Source: Cobetia amphilecti
Lineage (GTDB): Bacteria > Pseudomonadota > Gammaproteobacteria > Pseudomonadales > Halomonadaceae
Length of the DNA: 64,000 bases
Assembly (NCBI RefSeq): GCF_020217465.1
Contig: NZ_CP084115.1
Span: forward strand, 3,720,001-3,784,000
Direction: 5' to 3'
Made by a program: the position numbers and the translations under genes. Positions 8,122 to 17,082 of this stretch are shown here, one piece after another; position 1 is the first letter of the stretch, and the number at the start of each line of letters is the position of its first letter. The notes beneath the pieces were generated by a model. The model did no database searches. It saw only the letters and a program-made list of their open reading frames with translations, and had not been told where the DNA came from.

Positions 8122-11100
8122 TCAGTCACGGTACTTGAGGCGCACACCGCGCTGGCCTTCCACCTCACCCAGCTGAATCAACAACTCATCACTGGGCGCA
8201 ACGCGCCATTGCTCGCCCAGCTCCAGCCAGGCCTCCGCCGCGGCGTTGCGATAACGCAGGCGCATCGGCAGGCCTTCACTGGCCAGGTGTGGCGTCAGCA
8301 AGGTGGTCAGCTGCTGGGTGAAGCGACCGCCGATGTCCTCGGCGGCGATACTCATCTCGACCGCCTCACCGAAGCGCGCCCGCGCATCGATGATCGGCGT
8401 GACGTCCTTGCCGCGCAGACGCAGGCCACCGGAATAGTCATCCTGGCTGACCTCGCCCTCGACGATCACCACGCTGTCAGGCACCAGCTTGTTGCGCACC
8501 TGATCATAGAGCTCACCGAACATCGAGGCCTCGATGCGTCCGGTGCGGTCATCCAGGGTCACGAAGGCCATGGTGTCGCCCCGCTTGGACTTCATGGTGC
8601 GCATGGCGATCACCAGCCCGGCGATGCGCTGCGGCTCACGCGACGGCTTGAGGTCACTGATGCGCGCATTGATGAAGCGCTTGAGCTCACCCTCATACTC
8701 ATCGATGGGATGGCCGGTCAGATAGAGCCCCAGCGTGTCCTTCTCGCCGGTGAGGCGCTCCTTGTCGGTCCACTCGCGCGCCTTGCGATAGCCGGCGTAG
8801 ACATCGGTTTCCGGCTCGCTGAAGGCATCGCCGAACATGTCGGTGATGCCGACATCGTTGTTGGCGTGATTCTGGGAGGCAGCCTTGAGCGCATCTTCCA
8901 CCGCCAGCATCAGCACCGCACGCGACGGGCCGATGTTGTCCAGCGCGCCGGAGCGGATCAGCGCCTCCAGGGTGCGCTTGTTGATCTTCTTGGCGTCGAT
9001 GCGCTTGCAGAAATCGAAGATGTCGCTGAACGGGCCACCCTCGGCGCGCGCGCTGACGATAGCATCGATCGGGCCCTCGCCGACGCCACGGATGGCGCCC
9101 AGGCCGTAGACGACGCGCCCTTCCAGGTCGACGGTGAACTTGTAGCCGCCGATGTTCACATCCGGCGGCGTGACCGTCAGACCGATATGACGGCACTCCT
9201 CGATCAGCGGCACCACCTTCTCGATGGTCTGCATCTCGGTCGAGATTACCGCGGCCATGAACGGCCCCGGATAGTGCGCCTTCAGCCAGCCTGTCTGATA
9301 GGAGACGAGGCCATAGGCCGCCGAGTGCGACTTGTTGAAGCCGTAACCGGCGAACTTCTCCACCAGGTCGAAGATGTTGCCGGCCAGGTCCTTGTCGATG
9401 CCCTTGCCCGCACAGCCTTCCATGAAGCCGGCGCGCTGCTTGGCCATCTCTTCCGGCTTCTTCTTGCCCATCGCGCGGCGCAGCATGTCGGCCTGACCCA
9501 GCGTATAGCCGGCCAGCACCTGCGCGATCTGCATGACCTGCTCCTGGTACAGGATGATGCCGTAGGTCGGCTCCAGTACCGGCTTGAGCAGCTCATGCTG
9601 GTAATCCGGGTGTGGATAAGACACTTCCGAACGACCGTGCTTGCGGTTGATGAAGTCATCCACCATGCCGGACTGCAGCGGGCCGGGACGGAACAGGGCC
9701 ACCAGGGCGATCATGTCTTCCAAGCAGTCGGGCTTGAGCTTCTTGATCAGCTCCTTCATGCCGCGGGATTCCAGCTGGAAGACAGCCGTCGTCTCCGCCT
9801 TCTGCAGCATGTCGAAGGTCTTGGCATCATCCAGCGGGATGTCATCGATATCCAGCGGCGCCAGCCCTTCCCGCTCACGGATCTTGTCGACCATCTCGGT
9901 CGCCCAGTCGATGATGGTCAGGGTGCGCAGACCCAGGAAGTCGAACTTGACCAGCCCGGCCTCCTCGACGTCGTTCTTGTCGAACTGGACCACCAGACCG
10001 CTGCCATCTTCATCACACAGCAGCGGCGCGAAGTCGGTCAGCTTGGTCGGCGCGATCACCACGCCCCCGGCGTGCTTGCCGGTGCCGCGCGTGGTGCCCT
10101 CGAGCTTGAGCGCCATCTCCCAGATTTCCTGGGCTTCCTCGTCGTTGTCGATGAATTCCTTGAGCTGCGGCTCCTGCTCGATGGCCTTCTCGAGCGTGAT
10201 GCCGACCTCGAAGGGAATCAGCTTGGAGAGCTTGTCACCCAGCGAGTAAGGCTTGCCCTGGGCACGCGCCACGTCACGCACCACGGCCTTGGCGGCCATG
10301 GTGCCGAAGGTGACGATCTGCGAGACCGCGTTGCGCCCATAGCGCTCGGCCACGTAATCGATCACGCGGTCACGCTTCTCCATGCAGAAATCGACGTCAA
10401 AGTCGGGCATCGAGACACGTTCCGGGTTCAGGAAGCGCTCGAACAGCAGGTCATATTCCAGCGGGTCCAGATCGGTTATCTTCTGGGCGTAGGCCACCAG
10501 CGAGCCGGCACCGGAACCACGCCCCGGACCGACCGGCACGCCGTTGTCCTTGCCCCACTGGATGAAGTCCATGACGATCAGGAAGTAACCGGGGAAGCCC
10601 ATCTGCAGGATGATGTCGAGCTCGAAATCCAGTCGCGTGCGGTAGCGCTGCTCGATCTCGGCCCAGGCCTCGCTGTCACGCGGATGCCGGGCGTGCGGAT
10701 ACAGCTTGTCGAGGCGCTCCGTCAGGCCATCATGCGAGACCTTGCGGAAGAACTGGTCCATCGTCATGCCTTCCGGCACAGGGAACTCGGGCAGGAAGTA
10801 GGTGCCCAGCTGCACGGTCACCGAGCAGCGCGCCGCGATCAGCACACTGTTCTCGAGCGCTTCGGGAATGTCGGAGAACAGCTCGCTCATCTCCTCGGCG
10901 CTCTTCAGGTACTGCTCATCGCTGTAGCGGGTCTCGCGCCGCGGGTCATCCAGCGCCTTGCCTTCGCCGATGGAGACGCGCGTCTCGTGGGCCCAGTAGT
11001 CCTCGCGCTTGAGGAAGCGCACATCATTGGTGGCGACCACCGGCGTATCGGTGGCCTCGGCCAGCGCTACCGACAGGTGCAAGCACTCTTCCTCGTACTG

Positions 11101-11622
11101 ACGCTGAGTGCGGGTCAGCTCCAGATAGAAGCGATCCCCGAACACCGCCTTCCACTCACCGAGCAGTGCCCGGGCGCTGTCTTCGTGGTCCGACAGCAGA
11201 TGACGGCCGATCTCGCCTTCACGGCCACCGGACAGCACGATCAGGCCCTCGGCCTGCTCGAAGATCCACTGTTTCTCGAGGTAGGCGCGGTCCTGCTTCT
11301 GGCCATCGGTCCAGCCGCGCGAGATCAGCTCGGTGAGGTTGCGATAGCCGGTGTCGTTCATCGCCAGCAGCGTGAGGCGATACGGGCGCGTGGCATCCTG
11401 GGGATTGATCAGCCACATGTCGGCACCGATGATCGGCTTGATGCCGGCAGCGCGCGCATTGGAGTAGAACTTGACCAGCCCGAACAGGTTGGCCTCGTCA
11501 GTCACCGCGACAGCCGGCTGGCCCGCCGCGGCGGTCGCCTTGATCAGCGGCTTGACGCCGGGCAGACCATCGACGAGGGAGAACTCGGTGTGAACGCGCA
11601 GGTGAACAAAGGGCGTGGTCAT
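8122..11622 (-). CDS. dnaE: DNA polymerase III subunit alpha
   Basis: A 1166-residue replicative polymerase catalytic subunit (E. coli 1160). An N-terminal PHP domain starts with HLRVHTEFSLVDGL. The palm carries PDFDVDFC near residue 404, holding two catalytic aspartates, and GPGRGSGAGSLVAY lies just upstream. Helix-hairpin-helix and OB-fold regions follow (IAGLVIAMRTMKSKRGD, then MAFVTLDDRTGRIEASMFG). I start at the ATG at 11622 (MTTPFVHLRVH), matching family N-termini. The frame is open for 47 more residues to an ATG at 11763, but that stretch is Ala/Pro/Ser/Thr-rich. It lies between rnhB and accA, the classic arrangement. Confidence 0.97.
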   Translation of the reverse strand: MTTPFVHLRVHTEFSLVDGLPGVKPLIKATAAAGQPAVAVTDEANLFGLVKFYSNARAAGIKPIIGADMWLINPQDATRPYRLTLLAMNDTGYRNLTELISRGWTDGQKQDRAYLEKQWIFEQAEGLIVLSGGREGEIGRHLLSDHEDSARALLGEWKAVFGDRFYLELTRTQRQYEEECLHLSVALAEATDTPVVATNDVRFLKREDYWAHETRVSIGEGKALDDPRRETRYSDEQYLKSAEEMSELFSDIPEALENSVLIAARCSVTVQLGTYFLPEFPVPEGMTMDQFFRKVSHDGLTERLDKLYPHARHPRDSEAWAEIEQRYRTRLDFELDIILQMGFPGYFLIVMDFIQWGKDNGVPVGPGRGSGAGSLVAYAQKITDLDPLEYDLLFERFLNPERVSMPDFDVDFCMEKRDRVIDYVAERYGRNAVSQIVTFGTMAAKAVVRDVARAQGKPYSLGDKLSKLIPFEVGITLEKAIEQEPQLKEFIDNDEEAQEIWEMALKLEGTTRGTGKHAGGVVIAPTKLTDFAPLLCDEDGSGLVVQFDKNDVEEAGLVKFDFLGLRTLTIIDWATEMVDKIREREGLAPLDIDDIPLDDAKTFDMLQKAETTAVFQLESRGMKELIKKLKPDCLEDMIALVALFRPGPLQSGMVDDFINRKHGRSEVSYPHPDYQHELLKPVLEPTYGIILYQEQVMQIAQVLAGYTLGQADMLRRAMGKKKPEEMAKQRAGFMEGCAGKGIDKDLAGNIFDLVEKFAGYGFNKSHSAAYGLVSYQTGWLKAHYPGPFMAAVISTEMQTIEKVVPLIEECRHIGLTVTPPDVNIGGYKFTVDLEGRVVYGLGAIRGVGEGPIDAIVSARAEGGPFSDIFDFCKRIDAKKINKRTLEALIRSGALDNIGPSRAVLMLAVEDALKAASQNHANNDVGITDMFGDAFSEPETDVYAGYRKAREWTDKERLTGEKDTLGLYLTGHPIDEYEGELKRFINARISDLKPSREPQRIAGLVIAMRTMKSKRGDTMAFVTLDDRTGRIEASMFGELYDQVRNKLVPDSVVIVEGEVSQDDYSGGLRLRGKDVTPIIDARARFGEAVEMSIAAEDIGGRFTQQLTTLLTPHLASEGLPMRLRYRNAAAEAWLELGEQWRVAPSDELLIQLGEVEGQRGVRLKYRD

Positions 11623-11750
11623 GGAATCGGCTCGTGAAGTCGGCGTGACGGTGAAGGATTCGGTTGCGGCGGGTGCTGTCGTCGCTGCGGGTGCCGGCGG
11701 CGGCTGCGAGGCTGAAGGCTCGGGCTTCAAGGATAGCCTGTCAGCGCCAT

Positions 11751-11795
11751 CGTCTGAAGGCATAGCATCTGAAGGCGCAGCATCCGCCCGGGCAG
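11751..11795. repeat. 15-bp imperfect tandem repeat between rnhB and dnaE
   Basis: Three units of 15 bp. The first two (CGTCTGAAGGCATAG and CATCTGAAGGCGCAG) are close; the third (11781-11795) is diverged but keeps the CAT start and CAG end. The far-upstream dnaE start at 11763 falls inside the first unit. Confidence 0.6.
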
Positions 11796-11834
11796 GCTCG
11801 ACTGACGGGGATGCCGTGGTCTCACTGGCATCAG

Positions 11835-12638
11835 TCAGACCACGGCTGGCGGCTTTTTTGCCGTGGGCTGCTGGCTCGGCTCGCTTGCCTCGCTCAACGT
11901 CACGCTCGGCTCTGGCGTCGCTGCCTGCGGGGCCGGAAGCGCAATCAGCGCGTCCGGCGGCACGGCCTGTGGCACGTGCCCCGACATGAACAGTCGCTTG
12001 ACCGGCCCGAAGCTCTTGCGATGCAAGGTGAGGATGCCATGTTCCTCGATGGCGGCCTGATGCTCGCGGGTCGGGTAGCCCTTGTGACGCGCGAAGCCAT
12101 AGGCGGGGAAGTGTGAATCCAGCGCCGCCATCTGGGCATCACGATGCACCTTGGCCAGAATCGAAGCCGCGCCGATGGCAGCGTGGCGCAGGTCGCCCTT
12201 CACCACCGCCATGCCGGGGATGTCGTGTCCCGGCAGGCGATTGCCATCCACCAGCAGGTATTCCGGGCGCACGCCCAGTGCATCGATGGCGCGCCGCATG
12301 GCCAGGTGCGTGGCCTGATAGATGTTCAGCTCATCGATCTCGTCGCTGGTGGCCTCGGCGATCGCCCACGCCCAGGCACGGGCCCGAATCTGCTCGTAGA
12401 GGGCCAGACGCTTCTTCTCGCTGAGCTTCTTGGAGTCCGTGATGCCCTCGATGGGGTCATTCGGGTCCAGAATCACCGCTGCCGCCACCACCGGGCCGAC
12501 CAGCGGCCCACGCCCGACCTCATCGATACCGGCCAGCAACTGCCCCTGATAGGGAATCACCAGCGGCGGAAAATCATCGGCGGGTTTACGCTTGCGCGCA
12601 GAAGGCGTGGTGACGTGGCTGTCGGCAGAGTCGGTCAT
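11835..12638 (-). CDS. rnhB: Ribonuclease HII
   Basis: A 267-residue endonuclease that cuts RNA in RNA-DNA hybrids and starts removal of single ribonucleotides misincorporated in [18 protein letters not shown] at residues 38-52 carries the catalytic Asp39-Glu40 pair; later [10 protein letters not shown] and the DGNRLPG and [19 protein letters not shown] segments complete the site. The enzyme core ends about 48 residues before the C-terminus. The rest (from [10 protein letters not shown] on) is an Ala/Pro/Ser-rich tail absent from the 198-residue E. coli protein. It is downstream of lpxB and upstream of dnaE. Confidence 0.95.
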   Translation of the reverse strand: MTDSADSHVTTPSARKRKPADDFPPLVIPYQGQLLAGIDEVGRGPLVGPVVAAAVILDPNDPIEGITDSKKLSEKKRLALYEQIRARAWAWAIAEATSDEIDELNIYQATHLAMRRAIDALGVRPEYLLVDGNRLPGHDIPGMAVVKGDLRHAAIGAASILAKVHRDAQMAALDSHFPAYGFARHKGYPTREHQAAIEEHGILTLHRKSFGPVKRLFMSGHVPQAVPPDALIALPAPQAATPEPSVTLSEASEPSQQPTAKKPPAVV

Positions 12639-12739
12639 GATATCTCGAGGCGTAAGACAACAGGCAGAGCGCCAATGCGATCTGCCTGTCGAGGTGATTC
12701 AATCAAGGGTAGCGCAATGTCTGGCGGCGACACGCGGGA

Positions 12740-13891
12740 TCAGCGTCCGGCCAGTTCACCGATGGCGATGGCGGCCGCGGCGCTGGCATCACAGGTCAGT
12801 TCACGATGCATGGCGGTGAAACGCTCACGCAGTTCTCGTTGGCGGGCGACGTCACCGGCGGCACGCGACAGCAATGGCGCAAGGCTTTCCTCGATGGACT
12901 CCGGCGTGGCGGCGTCCTGGATCAGCTCCGGCACCAGCGTCTCGCGGGCGATCAGATTGGGCAGGGAAATCCACTCGGTCTTGACCATATGCCGCGCGAT
13001 GCGATGCGTCATCGGCGCCATGCGATAGGCCACCACCATCGGACGATGACAGAGCAGGCATTCGAGCGCCGCCGTGCCGGATGCCAGCAGCACGGCATCG
13101 GCGGCGGTCATCGCTTCACGCGATTGGCCATCCACCAGATGGATGCGGCTGCGATCCAGCCCTGCGCGCTCCGCCATCAGGGACTCGAGCTCGGTGCGCC
13201 GCAGCGGCGTGGCCGCCGGGATCACCACCTCAAGGCCGGGATAACGCTGACAGAGACGCTCGATGGCGGCCAGGAAGGTCTCGCCGAGAAAGCGGATCTC
13301 GTTGGCGCGGGAGCCCGGCAACACCGCCAGCAGCTGCACTTCCGGGTCGATCCCCAACTGTCCACGGGCAGCAGCGCGATCATCCTCGAGCGGCAACTCA
13401 TCGGCCAGCGGATGACCGACGAAGGTCACCGGCACCTGATGCTCACGATAGAAGGCGGCCTCGAAGGGCAGGAAGGTCAGCATGCGATCGACGGCGCGCC
13501 GAATGGTCTTCACGCGCCCCTGACGCCAGGCCCACACGGAGGGGCTGACGTAGTGCGCGGTGGTGATGCCCTGCTTGCGCAGGCGCAGCTCGAGCCCCAG
13601 ATTGAAGTCCGGGGCATCGATGCCGATCATCACGTCGGGTTGCCACTCAAGGGCGTCGCGCAACAGATGGCGACGCACCTTGATCAGCGCCGGCAGATGC
13701 TTGAGCACCTCGACCAGCCCCATCACCGACAGCGTTTCCAGCGGATAGAGGCTGTCGAAGCCCTCGGCCTGCATGCGCGGGCCGCCGATGCCACGGAACT
13801 CGACATCGGGATAGCGCGCCTTGAGCGCGTGCATCAGGCTGGCACCGAGGATGTCACCGGAGAGCTCACCGGCTACCAGGTAGATGCGCAT
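12740..13891 (-). CDS. lpxB: Lipid-A-disaccharide synthase
   Basis: A 383-residue peripheral membrane glycosyltransferase (GT19) joining UDP-2,3-diacylglucosamine and lipid X into the lipid A disaccharide. It starts MRIYLVAGELSGDILGASL; the GELSGD motif is characteristic. FRGIGGPRMQAEGF, YVSPSVWAWRQGR and VLPGSRANEIRFLG are further family motifs. Length matches E. coli (382). The ATG lies 2 nt after the lpxA stop, so the two are almost certainly co-translated. Confidence 0.97.
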   Translation of the reverse strand: MRIYLVAGELSGDILGASLMHALKARYPDVEFRGIGGPRMQAEGFDSLYPLETLSVMGLVEVLKHLPALIKVRRHLLRDALEWQPDVMIGIDAPDFNLGLELRLRKQGITTAHYVSPSVWAWRQGRVKTIRRAVDRMLTFLPFEAAFYREHQVPVTFVGHPLADELPLEDDRAAARGQLGIDPEVQLLAVLPGSRANEIRFLGETFLAAIERLCQRYPGLEVVIPAATPLRRTELESLMAERAGLDRSRIHLVDGQSREAMTAADAVLLASGTAALECLLCHRPMVVAYRMAPMTHRIARHMVKTEWISLPNLIARETLVPELIQDAATPESIEESLAPLLSRAAGDVARQRELRERFTAMHRELTCDASAAAAIAIGELAGR

Positions 13892-13893
13892 GC

Positions 13894-14661
13894 TCAGCGA
13901 GTCAGACCGCGAGTGGACGCCTTGAGCGAGGCGATGAAGACATCGCGCTCGGCCAGCGGCGGCTCGGCTTCCAGCTGCTCGAGGGCCTGGGCCAGCGTCA
14001 GACCCTGACGGAAGACCGTCTTGTAGGCCGTGTTCAGCGCGGAGATGGTCTCGCGGCTGAAACCACGACGCTTGAGGCCGACGCTGTTGAGGCCATGCGC
14101 TTCCGCCGGATGGCCATTGACCATCACGAAGGCCGCGATGTCCTTGGTGATGATGGAGCCACCACCCGCCATGGCATGTTCGCCGATATGGCAGAACTGA
14201 TGCACCGCCGACAGGCCACCCAGAATGACGTGGTTGCCGAGATGGACATGGCCACCCAGCGTCGCCTGATTGGCCATGATGCAGTCGTCACCGATGATGC
14301 AGTCATGGCCGACATGCGAGTAGGCCATGAACAGGTTGCGACTGCCGATACGCGTGAGACTGGCATCCTGGACGGTGCCGCGATGCAGGGTCACGCCCTC
14401 GCGGATGACGTTGTCATCCCCGATTTCCAGACGCGTCGGCTCACCGGCGTACTTCTTGTCCTGACAGTCCTCGCCCACTGACGCGAACTGGAAGATACGG
14501 TTGCGCTCACCGATGACGGTGGTGCCCTTGATGACGACATGCGGCCCCACCACCGTGCCAGCGCCGATCTCGACATCAGCCCCGATCACGCAGAACGGGC
14601 CGACCTCGACATCATCGGCCAGGCGGGCGCCGGGATCGACAATGGCAGTAGGATGTATCAA
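13894..14661 (-). CDS. lpxA: UDP-N-acetylglucosamine acyltransferase LpxA
   Basis: A 255-residue left-handed beta-helix enzyme that transfers a 3-hydroxyacyl chain from acyl carrier protein to UDP-GlcNAc, the first step of lipid A synthesis. Hexapeptide repeats run from [17 protein letters not shown] through [19 protein letters not shown], the latter carrying the catalytic His. A helical C-terminal end follows. The start is TTG at 14661, overlapping the fabZ stop by 4 nt (TTGA); it gives the expected [13 protein letters not shown]-terminus. Length is close to E. coli (262). Confidence 0.96.
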   Translation of the reverse strand: MIHPTAIVDPGARLADDVEVGPFCVIGADVEIGAGTVVGPHVVIKGTTVIGERNRIFQFASVGEDCQDKKYAGEPTRLEIGDDNVIREGVTLHRGTVQDASLTRIGSRNLFMAYSHVGHDCIIGDDCIMANQATLGGHVHLGNHVILGGLSAVHQFCHIGEHAMAGGGSIITKDIAAFVMVNGHPAEAHGLNSVGLKRRGFSRETISALNTAYKTVFRQGLTLAQALEQLEAEPPLAERDVFIASLKASTRGLTR

Positions 14662-15101
14662 GCGACCTTCCTCTCGGCACAGATGATTTCGGCCTCGCAG
14701 ACCAGATCGCCGTCGACCTTGGCCTGACAGGCGAATTTCCAGATGCCACGCTTCTCGCGCAGCACGCGGGCGCTGATCTCGAGCTGGTCACCCGGCATCA
14801 CCGGGCGCTTGAAGCGCACATTGTCGCTTCCGACGAGATAATAGATGTAGCCATCGGCGGGACGTTTGTCGACGGTCTTGAAGCCGAGAATACCCGCCGC
14901 CTGAGCCATGGCTTCCACGATCAGAACGCCCGGCATGATCGGGTGCTCCGGGAAGTGACCATTGAAGAACGGCTCATTGATGCTGACGTTCTTGCGCGCG
15001 ACGATGAACTCGCCAAGGGTCAGGTCCATGACACGATCGATCAGCAGGAAAGGATAGCGGTGCGGGAGATACTCACGGATCTCGTTGACGTCCATAACCA
15101 T
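14658..15101 (-). CDS. fabZ: 3-hydroxyacyl-ACP dehydratase FabZ
   Basis: A 147-residue hotdog enzyme that dehydrates 3-hydroxyacyl-ACP to trans-2-enoyl-ACP in fatty acid elongation. [21 protein letters not shown] (with catalytic His and Glu) is the family signature, and [22 protein letters not shown] is the usual N-terminus. I chose the ATG at 15101, with AGAGG about 11 nt upstream; an ATG at 15095 is an equal alternative. FabZ and LpxA/LpxD compete for 3-hydroxyacyl-ACP, so their coupling in one operon makes metabolic sense. Confidence 0.96.
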   Translation of the reverse strand: MVMDVNEIREYLPHRYPFLLIDRVMDLTLGEFIVARKNVSINEPFFNGHFPEHPIMPGVLIVEAMAQAAGILGFKTVDKRPADGYIYYLVGSDNVRFKRPVMPGDQLEISARVLREKRGIWKFACQAKVDGDLVCEAEIICAERKVA

Positions 15102-15294
15102 TGGCTTGCAACCTCTGAAATAACGAAATGCCTGCCGCTCGCGGGCAGGCATGTAATGACGGTCCGGACCGCCGTTCGGGCAATGGCGCGCATTATAGCG
15201 TCCTTGCGCGTGGCTGGCAGCCGCTCATTGCCCGACAGTGCGCCAAGCAGGTGCGAGACTCTGCTCTGGACAGGTACTACCCGGGCTTGCAGTA

Positions 15295-16332
15295 CTACTT
15301 GTCCTTCAAACTCTTCTCGACCTGATTCAAGCGTCGCGCCAACTGATCCAACTGCTTGAAACGTACGGCATTTCTGCGCCACAGGCCGTTGTCCATCGCG
15401 CCAGTGCCGGAGGAATAGACGCCCGGCTTGGTGATGGAGTTGGTCACCAGACTCATGCCGGTCACCTGCACGCCATCGGCGATCTCCAGGTGGCCCGCCA
15501 GACCCACACCGCCGCCCATCAGACAGTAGCGACCGACCTTGGTGGAGCCGGCGATGCCGACACAGCCCGCCAGCGCCGAGTGGTCACCGATCTGCACGTT
15601 GTGCGCGATCTGGACCTGGGAGTCGATCTTGACGTCATTGCCGATGATGGTGTCGCCGAGCGCGCCACGATCGATGCTGGTGCAGCTGCCGACTTCGACA
15701 TCATCGCCGATCAGCACGCCGCCGAGCTGGGCGATCTTGTGCCAGCCCTTGCCATCGTGGGCAAAGCCGAAGCCATCGGCGCCGATCACGCAGCTGCTGT
15801 GGAGTACCGCACGCGCCCCGATCACCACGCCATGATAGAGCGTGACATTGGGGTGCAGCAGACAGCCCTCGCCCAGCATGCTGTCAGCCCCGATCACGCA
15901 ACCCGCGTGAATGCGCGTGTTGTCGCCGATGCTGACGCCCGGGCCGATAACGACCTGCGGGCCGACCTCGACATTGGCCCCCAGGGTTGCGGTCTCGTCG
16001 ATGACGGCACTGGCGTGCACGCTCGCCTGAGGCTCGACCGCCAGCGGATCGAACAGACGCGACAGCTCAGCGTAGGCCAGATACGGATTGTCCAGCACGA
16101 GGGCATTGCCCTTGCACTCTTCAAGATGGCTTTCATGCAGCAGCACGGCAGTCGCGGCGGTTTCCCCGAGATACTTGAGGTAGGCGCGATTGGCGAGGAA
16201 GGCGATATCGCCGGGCTCAGCATCGACCAGCGTCGACAGGCCGGTGACCCGGACAGCCGGGTCACCGACGAGACGAGCGCCCAGCCGCTGAGCCAGATCC
16301 TCGAGAGTGTAAGAGAATTGTCGCTTTTTCAT
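15295..16332 (-). CDS. lpxD: UDP-3-O-acyl-glucosamine N-acyltransferase LpxD
   Basis: A 345-residue enzyme adding the second 3-hydroxyacyl chain in lipid A synthesis. An N-terminal uridine-binding domain (YTLEDLAQRLGARLVGD at about 8-24) precedes a hexapeptide beta-helix. The helix contains VQIAHNVQIGDHSALAG, which includes the likely catalytic His, and MGGGVGLAGHLEIADGVQ. A C-terminal helix with heptad-like leucines (FKQLDQLARRLNQVEKSLK) follows. Length is close to E. coli (341). It lies between skp and fabZ, as in enterics. Confidence 0.96.
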   Translation of the reverse strand: MKKRQFSYTLEDLAQRLGARLVGDPAVRVTGLSTLVDAEPGDIAFLANRAYLKYLGETAATAVLLHESHLEECKGNALVLDNPYLAYAELSRLFDPLAVEPQASVHASAVIDETATLGANVEVGPQVVIGPGVSIGDNTRIHAGCVIGADSMLGEGCLLHPNVTLYHGVVIGARAVLHSSCVIGADGFGFAHDGKGWHKIAQLGGVLIGDDVEVGSCTSIDRGALGDTIIGNDVKIDSQVQIAHNVQIGDHSALAGCVGIAGSTKVGRYCLMGGGVGLAGHLEIADGVQVTGMSLVTNSITKPGVYSSGTGAMDNGLWRRNAVRFKQLDQLARRLNQVEKSLKDK

Positions 16333-16424
16333 TCTGTCTCTGGGCGCTGAGCGCCTCTGGCTCGCATTCGCGTTGGCATGCTCGGATGCAACACATCCCG
16401 CACGCTTGCGCGCGCGGGATGCAC

Positions 16425-16937
16425 TCAGTTGAGCGAGTTGAACACCTGAGTCACTTCATTGGTCAGGTCCATACCGTCCTTGCTGTAGACCGTCGCATTG
16501 CGGTCGACCAGCAGCTCGATGCCATGCTTGTCGACGACCTGCTGGATGGCCTTGTCGAGCTTCGGCTTGGACTGCTTGAGGAAGGTCTGCTCCGCCTGTT
16601 GCTGCTGCTGCTGGACCTGGCCACGCAGCTGCTGGAACTGGCCGCCCTTCTGGCGCAGCTGCTGCTGCACGGACTGACGCTCGGAATCGGACATCACGGC
16701 GCCGTCCTTCTGCAGCTTGGCCTGCAGGGATTCCAGTTCCTTGGCGAGTGCCTTGGCCTGGTCCTGCTTGCCGGCCAGCTGATTCTTGAGCTGGTTCATG
16801 GAAATCTTGGCCGAGTCGGAACTCAACAGCGCCTGGCGCCAGTCGAGGACCGCGACTTCGGTGGCCTGTGCCAGCATCGGAGTCGCCATGGCGGCAAGGC
16901 CACCAGCCAGACACAGGGCGCGGGTCAATTTACGCAT
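16425..16937 (-). CDS. skp: Periplasmic chaperone Skp (OmpH family)
   Basis: A 170-residue periplasmic holdase that carries unfolded outer-membrane proteins to the BAM complex. A signal peptide is predicted at residues 1 to about 24, with likely cleavage after AMATPMLAQA. The mature part is mostly charged coiled coil with a Gln-rich stretch (QVQQQQQQAEQ) that would form the tentacle tips. The ATG at 16937 is chosen over the adjacent GTG at 16940 because AAGGAG then sits 8 nt away. Directly after bamA, its functional partner. Confidence 0.93.
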   Translation of the reverse strand: MRKLTRALCLAGGLAAMATPMLAQATEVAVLDWRQALLSSDSAKISMNQLKNQLAGKQDQAKALAKELESLQAKLQKDGAVMSDSERQSVQQQLRQKGGQFQQLRGQVQQQQQQAEQTFLKQSKPKLDKAIQQVVDKHGIELLVDRNATVYSKDGMDLTNEVTQVFNSLN

Positions 16938-17082
16938 CACACAAACTCCTTGTAGGCCTGTTGTTCAGTCACTGATGACTCAGCGACCGACGGTGCGAGG
17001 ACCGGCGACGGAACAGGGACAGCGCCGCCGGTGGTCGTGACGAAGGCCGCACCGGCTCAAGCGGGTGCGGCCTCGTACGGCC

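Noticed and set aside
8209-11637. 1142-residue open frame on the strand opposite dnaE
   Set aside because: GC-rich codon bias opens the antisense frame. The translation is His/Gln/Arg/Asp-rich with no recognisable motif, while dnaE is unmistakable.
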